Below are positions 1 through 4,907 of a stretch of 7,562 bases of DNA, piece by piece. Below the pieces are notes generated by a model. That model was not told the origin of the DNA. It did not search any database and saw nothing but the letters and a program-made list of their open reading frames with translations. Position 1 is the stretch's first letter. Every line of letters begins with the position of its first letter. This stretch comes from Coleofasciculus sp. S288 (GTDB lineage Bacteria; Cyanobacteriota; Cyanobacteriia; Cyanobacteriales; Coleofasciculaceae): NCBI GenBank assembly GCA_020216575.1, contig JAIUYC010000158.1, forward strand, positions 1-7,562. The letters run 5' to 3'. Made by a program: the position numbers and the translations under genes.

Positions 1-1
1 A

Positions 2-997
2 ACCGAGGCAGCGTTGCGGCAATCTAAGGCTCGATTGAAAAAACAAGCAGAGCAATTGGAGACAGAAACACAGCACGCCCGCTCTCTTTTGCAGGAACTT
101 CAGCGGACCCAAGCTCAGTTAGTTCACACTGAAAAAATGTCGAGTTTGGGGCAGTTGGTTGCGGGTGTCGCTCACGAAATCAATAACCCTGTTAGTTTTA
201 TCTACGGCAATATCGATTATGCGAATTGCTACATTCAAGATTTGATGCGCTTGGTGGAACTTTATTGCCATCACTATCCTCAGCCAGCTTCTCAAATTCA
301 GGCGCAGAAGGATGTGATTGACTTTGATTTTTTGATGGCAGATTTACCAAAATTGCTAGCCTCGATGAAGGTAGGAGCAAACCGTATTCGTCAAGTTGTT
401 TTATCTCTACAGAACTTTTTAAGAACTGAGCAACCCGAAGTGAAGCCAACAGATATTCATGAGGGTATTGACAGCACACTTCTGATTTTACAGCATCGCC
501 TACAAGCAACCGTTAAGCATCCAGAAATTACACTCATCAAAGAATACGGAGTTCTGCCACTGGTGGAGTGTTATGCAGGGCTACTCAATCAGGTCTTTAT
601 GAATCTCCTAACGAATGCTATTGATGTTTTAGAAGCCTCATCTGAGATTGGGGACAGCCCCCGCTGCATCACAATTCGTACCGGCGTTAAAGAAATGAGA
701 AGACAGCAGACAGGAGCTAGTGGTGGAGAGAAAAGTCTTCATGCCGTTATTCAGATTGCTGATAATGGTCCGGGCATGAGCGATGAAGTTTGTCGTAGGC
801 TGTTTGACCCATTTTTTACGACGAAACCAATAGGCAAAGGAACGGGTTTGGGTTTGTCAATTAGTTACCAAATCGTGGTGGAAAAGCACGGCGGTCAATT
901 GGTTTGTACCTCTGAACTTGGAAAGGGTGCAGAATTTGCGATCGCGATTCCAATTCAGCAGCGCCCGTTGTCCTCAACGCTGTCCCAGTGTGCTTGA
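2..997 (+). CDS. Sensor histidine kinase, C-terminal part (5' end outside window)
   Basis: This is the catalytic end of a two-component sensor kinase that autophosphorylates on histidine and passes the phosphate to a response regulator. The frame is open from the left edge (first full codon at 2), so the TTG at 14 is not the real start and the sensor region is missing. Visible in order are: a Gln/Glu/Leu-rich coiled-coil linker (about 14-140); the H-box with sequence VAHEINNP, whose phospho-acceptor His codon is 173-175; the N-box NLLTNA (602-619); the G1 box DNGPGM (761-778); an F-box with DPFFTTK; and a G2 box GTGLGLS just before 860. All residues needed for HisKA plus HATPase_c activity are present. 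The HEINNP motif after a coiled coil is typical of large cyanobacterial GAF/PAS or hybrid kinases. No transmembrane segment lies in the visible part. The partner regulator is not in the window, so the signal is unknown. The stop codon is followed 11 bp later by the end of a convergent small ORF. Confidence 0.95.
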   Translation, partial: TEAALRQSKARLKKQAEQLETETQHARSLLQELQRTQAQLVHTEKMSSLGQLVAGVAHEINNPVSFIYGNIDYANCYIQDLMRLVELYCHHYPQPASQIQAQKDVIDFDFLMADLPKLLASMKVGANRIRQVVLSLQNFLRTEQPEVKPTDIHEGIDSTLLILQHRLQATVKHPEITLIKEYGVLPLVECYAGLLNQVFMNLLTNAIDVLEASSEIGDSPRCITIRTGVKEMRRQQTGASGGEKSLHAVIQIADNGPGMSDEVCRRLFDPFFTTKPIGKGTGLGLSISYQIVVEKHGGQLVCTSELGKGAEFAIAIPIQQRPLSSTLSQCA

Positions 998-1008
998 GGT
1001 TGTGAGTC

Positions 1009-1191
1009 TCAACATCCGAGGGATGGAGTATCGGGAGGCAGTACGTCCATGGCTTGCTGTCTAGTTGTTTGAGGTGCATGGGCGATTTGTTCGAGTTGAA
1101 CCAATAGGGCTTGGGCTTCAAGATCCCCCTTGTTAGCCTGCTGCTTGAGATAGAGTTTGAGTTCGTTGGCTAAGGTTGTAGAAATGTCCAT
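1009..1191 (-). CDS. Small hypothetical protein (60 aa)
   Basis: This is an unrecognised small ORF, read leftwards and convergent with the histidine kinase; 11 bp separate the two stop codons. The product begins MDISTTLANELKLYLKQQA. It is rich in Leu, Gln and Ala and looks like two amphipathic helices (about residues 5-20 and 22-38), followed by a Pro-containing tail ending in Cys. There is no signal peptide or membrane segment, so it would be cytoplasmic. It starts with ATG but has no clear Shine-Dalgarno sequence. A TATAAA lies about 8 bases upstream of the ATG on the minus strand, too close to be a normal -10 box for a leadered mRNA. A longer ORF in another minus-strand frame (861-1121) overlaps the kinase and looks like a shadow. 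The helical, charged composition argues for a real gene, but the ORF is short and chance is not excluded. Confidence 0.45.
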   Translation of the reverse strand: MDISTTLANELKLYLKQQANKGDLEAQALLVQLEQIAHAPQTTRQQAMDVLPPDTPSLGC

Positions 1192-1500
1192 GTTGAAGTT
1201 TTATAGGTTGCTTAGCTTCAAGTTGGTTTAGAGGGGTTTTCTTCAGGTTTGGCATCATGAGCTGTCGCTTAGAGGCTAAAGATTTAATTTTTTTCGCTCA
1301 CAATAGCAATTAGCCGCTTGGCTGACTGCACAAGGAGTTTCCTTTTCCAAGAGATTGGTAAAATCTTTAGGAACTAAAAGCCCGAAAATTCCGTCTAATT
1401 TTTACACAACTAAAACTCCCACATCGGTCTAGTGGGTACTTCGGCAATCTTTGGTTATCTTTGATGAGAAGACCAAGCTTTACCACAAGACACTTCTATC
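1192..1500. other. Intergenic region upstream of the first DUF928 gene
   Basis: This gap of 309 bp separates the leftward small ORF from the rightward DUF928 gene, so it should hold the promoters of both. I see no convincing sigma-70 pair. It contains a 10-bp perfect inverted repeat (listed separately), a TAAAAT that could be a -10 box at 1359-1364, and a small hairpin with arms CCCAC (1418-1422) and GTGGG (1432-1436). No ORF of note and no RNA gene was recognised. Confidence 0.5.
1276..1370. repeat. 10-bp perfect inverted repeat, 75-nt spacer
   Basis: CTAAAGATTT at 1276-1285 is the exact reverse complement of AAATCTTTAG at 1361-1370. The right arm overlaps a possible -10 box (TAAAAT, 1359-1364). 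It could be a pair of half-sites or a long-range stem, or chance in AT-rich DNA. The sequence match is certain; any role is not. Confidence 0.4.
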
Positions 1501-2340
1501 ATGTTTTGGATTAAACACCCCTCCCGCCTAACGATGCTGGCTATAGCTTTAGCACTCGGACTAGTCATCAATGTCTCAGCTCAAGCTCAGCCGCGTTTTT
1601 CCTCTTTTAGCAACAGTATACCGACCGAGTGGAACTTCGACCCACCACCGAACACCGGGACACCTGTGAATAGGGAAGGAGGTGCGACGCGCAACCCTTG
1701 TATTAGAGAGCCTAACCAGGAGCTTACCCTCACTGCCTTGGTGAGAAAAGGAACTGTGGGTTCAACAGTTTCGCCCTATCCGAGTTTTTCTTGGTATGTG
1801 CCTAGAACTGACGCTAAGAAACTACGGTTTGTACTCAAGGATGCAAACGAGAATCCAGTTTACGAAACCGAGTTTGCCCTTAAGGATGCTTCTGGAGGCA
1901 TTGCCAGTCTTCATATTCCAGCCTCTGCCAGCGTAGCCCCCCTCCAGATTGGCAAGGAATATGAGTGGGAATTGACGACGATTTGCGATCCTGGCGATCC
2001 CGCGCAGAATATTCCAGAAGATCCAACAGGGAATATGGTTGTCAAGGGGTGGATCAAGCGCGTCGAACTTAGTCCAAGCCTTGCTAGTCAGCTCGAACGA
2101 GCTACGCCTGAAGAACGCTTGAGTCTTTATGCAACGAACCGCCTGTGGTACAACACTCTGGAAACTCTGGTTCAGTTGCGCCGCATGCGTCCTAATGATT
2201 CCAGAATCACAGATGCCTGGAAAAAACTACTGGCGTCGGTGGAACTGAATGCCATTGCTCAACAGCCCATGTTTGAAAGTTCTACTCAAGCTGTAGAACG
2301 CGATCGCAACTCAAGTGCCTCTAGTTTACAACTCCGATGA
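1501..2340 (+). CDS. DUF928 family secreted protein, copy 1
   Basis: This is a 279-residue exported protein of the cyanobacterial DUF928 family, whose function is unknown. The N-terminus is a signal peptide: Lys5 and Arg9, a hydrophobic stretch at about 10-25, and a likely cut after SAQA (Ala29). The family pattern follows: NREGGATRNPC (57-67), LTALV (77-81), YPSFSWYVP (93-101), a beta-rich core up to GKEYEWEL (151-158), Cys162, and GWIKRVEL (183-190). The C-terminal part (about 192-260) is helical and TPR-like, with RLSLYATNRLWYNTLETLVQ and RPNDSRITDAW as in the second copy. Cys67 and Cys162 are the only cysteines and recur in copy 2, which suggests a disulfide in the periplasm. Compared with copy 2 it has an extra acidic, Pro-rich loop after Cys162 (163-178) and a longer Ser-rich tail. 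The ATG has no clear Shine-Dalgarno sequence. A perfect HIP1 site lies at 2300-2307. The family call is firm; location is inferred from the signal peptide and the role is unknown. Confidence 0.92.
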   Translation: MFWIKHPSRLTMLAIALALGLVINVSAQAQPRFSSFSNSIPTEWNFDPPPNTGTPVNREGGATRNPCIREPNQELTLTALVRKGTVGSTVSPYPSFSWYVPRTDAKKLRFVLKDANENPVYETEFALKDASGGIASLHIPASASVAPLQIGKEYEWELTTICDPGDPAQNIPEDPTGNMVVKGWIKRVELSPSLASQLERATPEERLSLYATNRLWYNTLETLVQLRRMRPNDSRITDAWKKLLASVELNAIAQQPMFESSTQAVERDRNSSASSLQLR

Positions 2341-2379
2341 CCGCCTTCATTTGACCGAGACATCTCTCAAGAAACAAGC

Positions 2380-2400
2380 AGGGGGAGTAGGGAGAGGAGT
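2380..2400. repeat. Purine-rich degenerate heptamer tract
   Basis: The gap between the two DUF928 genes has a G/A-rich stretch that includes GGGAGTA (2383-2389) followed directly by GGGAGAG (2390-2396). It resembles a remnant of the short tandem heptamer repeats common between cyanobacterial genes. With only two imperfect units the call is weak. Confidence 0.3.
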
Positions 2401-2410
2401 TTCTTTCACC

Positions 2411-2455
2411 TATAGCGGCTGCGTAAAGCAGAGCTATCGCGTTGGCGAATCGCGT
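2411..2455. repeat. Palindromic interspersed-repeat-like sequence
   Basis: ATAGC (2412-2416) pairs with GCTAT (2433-2437), and inside it CTGC (2419-2422) pairs with GCAG (2428-2431) around a GTAAA loop. It is followed by a CGCG-rich stretch (2438-2455) containing GGCGAATCGC. From memory, very similar GCGATAGC/CTGCTTTACGCAG strings are scattered through filamentous cyanobacterial genomes, so this is probably a small dispersed palindromic repeat. That recollection was not checked. Confidence 0.45.
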
Positions 2456-2490
2456 TTGTGAAACACTCTTAATTGGAAGCATTTTTCCCT

Positions 2491-2513
2491 TGAAGTTTCC
2501 TAATATAACTTCA
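2491..2513. promoter_or_regulatory. Operator-like palindrome over a possible -10 box
   Basis: TGAAGTT (2491-2497) and AACTTCA (2507-2513) form a perfect 7-bp inverted repeat with a 9-nt AT-rich centre. A TATAAC/TAATAT -10-like sequence (2501-2509) lies in the centre and right arm. The site ends 6 bases before the AGGAGGT ribosome binding site of DUF928 copy 2. This layout fits a dimeric repressor site or a leader hairpin. No good -35 box is at the right distance: TTGGAA at 2473-2478 is 22 bases or more from the -10. Confidence 0.4.
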
Positions 2514-2519
2514 TGCTTT

Positions 2520-2526
2520 AGGAGGT
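2520..2526 (+). promoter_or_regulatory. Ribosome binding site of DUF928 copy 2
   Basis: AGGAGGT lies 11 bases before the ATG at 2538. It decides the start of this gene: the frame is open upstream to a TTG at 2442, but that start lacks such a site and would put 32 non-hydrophobic residues in front of a signal peptide. Confidence 0.75.
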
Positions 2527-2537
2527 GTCTTTGGGTT

Positions 2538-3308
2538 ATGAGCTGGATAAGGTCTTTTCTACTCAAATTATGCTTGGCTCTTTCGGTTGAACTACTGCTG
2601 CTCATCAGTTTATCCGCTTGGGGACAGACAGCATCAGTACTCGCCCAAGGTATACCAGAGCGTTGGGAATATAAAAAATTTCAACCCCCCAGTGACGTTG
2701 GTGTACCGAGTCGGCGAGAAGGAGCAGCTAGTCGGGGCAACTGCTGGACGGGTAGCACTCCTTTAACAGCATTAGTGCCAACTAATTCGTTTGGAGTAAC
2801 GACAGAAGATTACCCAACATTGTTCTTTTACCTGCCAGCCCCCCAGTTTGAGGCCTCTCCACCCGTAGCAGAGTTTGTGCTGATGGATGAAAAAGAGCAG
2901 CACATTTATGCAGCCACGTTCAATACAACTGGGAAGCCCGGGATTATCAGCATCAGCATCCCGTCCTTGGCCGGCCTACCCCCTTTGGAGGTGGGTAAAG
3001 ATTATCAATGGATCTTCTCGCTGAATTGCAGTTCCCAAATTTCTAACGAGGTTGTATTTGTCAGTGGTCAGCTTCGACGTGTTCCAATTAATACCATCCT
3101 CTTTAGTAAGTTGAGGCAGGCATCTTCACTTCAAGAACGTGCTGACTTGTATGCTGAGGCAGAAATTTGGCATAATGCTTTGATGACTTTGGCAGAACTG
3201 CGGCGGTCTAATCCTAATGACCCAAGCATGGTTGCTGATTGGGAAAAATTGTTGAAGTCAGTGACACTGGATGCGATCGCCAATGAGCCTTTTATTGAAG
3301 TTCCCTAA
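2538..3308 (+). CDS. DUF928 family secreted protein, copy 2
   Basis: This is a 256-residue paralogue of the preceding gene, also an exported DUF928 protein of unknown function. The signal peptide has Arg5 and Lys10, a long Leu-rich core (about 8-27) and a likely cut after SVLA (Ala36). The mature part follows copy 1 closely in order: GVPSRREGAASRGNC (55-69), LTALVP (76-81), DYPTLFFYLP (91-100), AEFVLMDEKEQHIY (111-124), PPLEVGKDYQWIFSLNC (148-164), then the helical TPR-like end with LYAEAEIWHNALMTLAELRR (204-223) and DWEKLLKSV (234-242). Cys69 and Cys164 match Cys67 and Cys162 of copy 1. It lacks the loop after the second Cys and the Ser-rich tail, and is nearer the usual family form as I recall it. 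The proteins share motifs but differ at most positions, so the duplication is old or they were acquired separately. The ATG at 2538 is chosen by its AGGAGGT and by the signal peptide. HIP1 lies at 3273-3280. Confidence 0.92.
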   Translation: MSWIRSFLLKLCLALSVELLLLISLSAWGQTASVLAQGIPERWEYKKFQPPSDVGVPSRREGAASRGNCWTGSTPLTALVPTNSFGVTTEDYPTLFFYLPAPQFEASPPVAEFVLMDEKEQHIYAATFNTTGKPGIISISIPSLAGLPPLEVGKDYQWIFSLNCSSQISNEVVFVSGQLRRVPINTILFSKLRQASSLQERADLYAEAEIWHNALMTLAELRRSNPNDPSMVADWEKLLKSVTLDAIANEPFIEVP

Positions 3309-3359
3309 CTCTACCATGCCGATGAGTTGAGTTTTCTAGCTCGCCAGCACTCCCCTTCA

Positions 3360-3413
3360 GTTGCATTGATTTACACCTGGCTGCATAAACTGATATCAAG
3401 CCGTTGATGCAAC
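3360..3413. repeat. Small inverted repeats upstream of frmA
   Basis: GTTGCAT (3360-3366) and ATGCAAC (3407-3413) are perfect 7-bp inverted arms 40 bases apart, and an 8-bp palindrome TGATATCA (3391-3398) sits between them. They lie just upstream of the frmA ribosome binding site and could be regulatory, but such short matches also arise by chance. Confidence 0.25.
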
Positions 3414-3415
3414 CC

Positions 3416-3425
3416 AAGAGGAGGG
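3416..3425 (+). promoter_or_regulatory. Ribosome binding site supporting a TTG start
   Basis: The purine run containing GAGGAGGG ends 4 bases before the TTG at 3430. Its strength and position, together with the N-terminus MDVRAAVA that is usual for cyanobacterial members of this enzyme family, support TTG as the true start. Confidence 0.7.
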
Positions 3426-3429
3426 AATT

Positions 3430-4539
3430 TTGGACGTTAGAGCAGCAGTAGCCATTGAGGCAGGCAAGCCGTTATCCATAGAAACGGTTCAGTTGGAAGG
3501 ACCTAAGGCGGGTGAAGTTCTGGTTGAAATTAAGGCGACTGGAATCTGCCACACCGATGCCTTTACGCTCTCCGGCAAAGACCCAGAAGGACTGTTTCCA
3601 GCAATTTTAGGGCATGAGGGAGCAGGTGTTGTCGTGGAGGTTGGGCAAGGAGTCACCAGTTTGAAACCGGGCGACCACGTAATTCCCCTCTACACCCCAG
3701 AATGCCGTCAGTGTGAATACTGCCTGAGTCGCAAGACCAATCTCTGCCAAGCCATTCGGCCAACTCAAGGACGGGGTGTAATGCCCGATGGAACCAGTCG
3801 CTTCTCAATGGATGGAAAAATGCTCCATCACTATATGGGAACCTCCACATTTGCTAACTATACAGTACTCCCCGAAATTGCAGTGGCAAAAATTCGCGAG
3901 GATGCTCCCTTTGATAAAGTTTGCTACATTGGCTGTGGCGTCACCACTGGTATTGGCGCTGTCATCTACACGGCGAACGTCGAACCAGGGTCGAGAGTTG
4001 TGGTGTTTGGGCTGGGTGGTATTGGTCTTAATGTCATTCAGGGTGCAAGAATGGTTGGGGCAAGCCAAATTGTGGGAGTTGACATCAATCCTGCAAAGAA
4101 AGCGCTGGCTGAAAAATTTGGCATGACTGATTTTGTGAACCCGAATGAAGTTGAGGGAGATTTAGTGCAATACCTAGTTGGCTTAACCAAAGGTGGCGCT
4201 GATTACAGTTTTGAGTGCATCGGCAATGTCAATGTCATGCGCCAAGCTTTGGAATGCTGCCATAAAGGCTGGGGCGTCAGCGTGATTATCGGTGTCGCAG
4301 GTGCGGGTGAGGAAATTCGCACCCGTCCGTTTCAACTGGTGACAGGGCGTGTTTGGAAAGGGTCAGCTTTCGGTGGTGCCAGAGGGCGTACAGATGTTCC
4401 CAAAATTGTTGATTGGTACATGGAAGGCAAGCTCGAAATTGACGACTTGATTACCCACACAATGCCTTTGGAGCAAATTAATGATGCTTTTGATTTGATG
4501 CACAAAGGCGAGTCGATCCGCAGTGTTGTCATGTTTTAA
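3430..4539 (+). CDS. frmA: S-(hydroxymethyl)glutathione dehydrogenase (class III alcohol dehydrogenase)
   Basis: This cytoplasmic Zn- and NAD-dependent enzyme oxidises S-hydroxymethylglutathione, formed from formaldehyde and glutathione, to S-formylglutathione; family members also reduce S-nitrosoglutathione. The 369 residues are full length. Catalytic zinc ligands are Cys40 (in GICHTDA), His62 and Glu63 (GHEGAG), and Cys169 (GCGVTTG). Structural zinc is held by Cys92, Cys95, Cys98 and Cys106. The Rossmann motif GLGGIG is at 194-199, with Asp218 (VDIN) for the NAD ribose. Arg110 ([10 protein letters not shown]) matches the class III arginine that binds the glutathione carboxylate, which separates it from ordinary ethanol dehydrogenases. 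The segment FECIGN is also intact. The start is TTG with a strong ribosome binding site. The S-formylglutathione hydrolase (frmB/fghA) often found beside it is absent here. A three-arm repeat directly follows the stop. Unlike most of its neighbours it has no HIP1 site. Other names are adhC and flhA; the function is very secure. Confidence 0.97.
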   Translation: MDVRAAVAIEAGKPLSIETVQLEGPKAGEVLVEIKATGICHTDAFTLSGKDPEGLFPAILGHEGAGVVVEVGQGVTSLKPGDHVIPLYTPECRQCEYCLSRKTNLCQAIRPTQGRGVMPDGTSRFSMDGKMLHHYMGTSTFANYTVLPEIAVAKIREDAPFDKVCYIGCGVTTGIGAVIYTANVEPGSRVVVFGLGGIGLNVIQGARMVGASQIVGVDINPAKKALAEKFGMTDFVNPNEVEGDLVQYLVGLTKGGADYSFECIGNVNVMRQALECCHKGWGVSVIIGVAGAGEEIRTRPFQLVTGRVWKGSAFGGARGRTDVPKIVDWYMEGKLEIDDLITHTMPLEQINDAFDLMHKGESIRSVVMF

Positions 4540-4540
4540 A

Positions 4541-4606
4541 TCGTTCTCCCTTGTTGGGAGGCAGAGCCTCCAAACCCTTGTTAGCAGGTTGAACCTGGGA
4601 ACGAGA
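4541..4606. repeat. Three-arm palindromic repeat directly after frmA
   Basis: One base after the frmA stop, an outer stem TCGTTC (4541-4546) / GAACGA (4599-4604) encloses two perfect hairpins: GGAGGC-AGA-GCCTCC (4557-4571) and CAGGTT-G-AACCTG (4585-4597). An alternative hairpin CTCCC-TTGTT-GGGAG (4546-4560) competes with the first. The whole can fold as a three-way junction. Strings such as GTTCCCAGG and GGCAGAGCC recur as dispersed palindromic repeats in cyanobacteria (from memory). It may also end or protect the frmA mRNA. There is no T-run, so it is not a classic intrinsic terminator. Confidence 0.65.
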
Positions 4607-4624
4607 ATCAGAACTCAGTATAGG

Positions 4625-4757
4625 TATAGCGGTTCTCATATGATTGGAGGACGGGCGGGTTGATTGGATTGAGCCGTGGGAAGCAGATATCTCGGTGAAA
4701 CCCGCCCCTACGAATCGTGGATTTAGGTGTATCTCAGAAAGGACAAGAAACGCTATA
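4625..4757. mobile_element. MITE-like element, about 133 bp
   Basis: The ends are imperfect inverted repeats: TATAGCGGTTCTCAT (4625-4639) against the reverse complement of 4743-4757, TATAGCGTTTCTTGT, 12 of 15 matching. Inside, GGGCGGGTT (4653-4661) and AACCCGCCC (4699-4707) form a perfect 9-bp stem. It has no coding capacity. The outer ends are TA-rich, so a TA target duplication is possible but cannot be told apart from the ends. This fits a non-autonomous miniature transposon; the GTAGGGGCGGGTT core on the minus strand resembles a widespread cyanobacterial interspersed repeat (recollection, not checked). No matching transposase is in the window. Confidence 0.6.
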
Positions 4758-4907
4758 GATTCTTCAAAAAAGAAATTACTTCCTGCTGGGAAATTTTAGA
4801 GATGAACTTAAACGCCAAAATAGTCGTCTTGAGAACCTGTAATCCAATCCGGATTTGATGAGCAGACCTCGGAAACCGATTGGAGTGATGTTTTTCTGGA
4901 AACAGGC
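4758..4907. other. Upstream region of the FecR gene
   Basis: Beyond the MITE-like element, 150 bp precede the FecR start. This region must hold the fecR-cyclase promoter unless it is inside the repeats, but I see no convincing -35/-10 pair. The minus-strand ORF across 4753-5037 is not credible as a gene. Confidence 0.4.

Noticed and set aside
198..509. Minus-strand ORF of 103 codons inside the kinase
   Set aside because: It lies wholly under a well-recognised kinase coding frame and resembles no family.
861..1121. Minus-strand ORF of 86 codons
   Set aside because: It overlaps the conserved G2 box end of the kinase and the small 60-codon ORF in another frame; its composition is not protein-like and it has no ribosome binding site.
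2442..2537. Earlier TTG start for DUF928 copy 2
   Set aside because: It would place 32 residues before the signal peptide and ignore the AGGAGGT in front of ATG 2538.
2321..2605. Minus-strand ORF of 94 codons between and over the DUF928 genes
   Set aside because: It translates the palindromic repeat and the signal peptide region of copy 2 in reverse; there is no recognisable protein pattern.
3653..4532. Other-frame ORFs within frmA on both strands
   Set aside because: They are shadows of a highly conserved enzyme gene with every catalytic residue intact.
4541..4606. tRNA or tRNA-like gene suggested by the three-arm fold
   Set aside because: It lacks a tRNA's fixed bases, a T-arm TTCGA-type loop and a normal anticodon arm; the arms look like a dispersed palindromic repeat.
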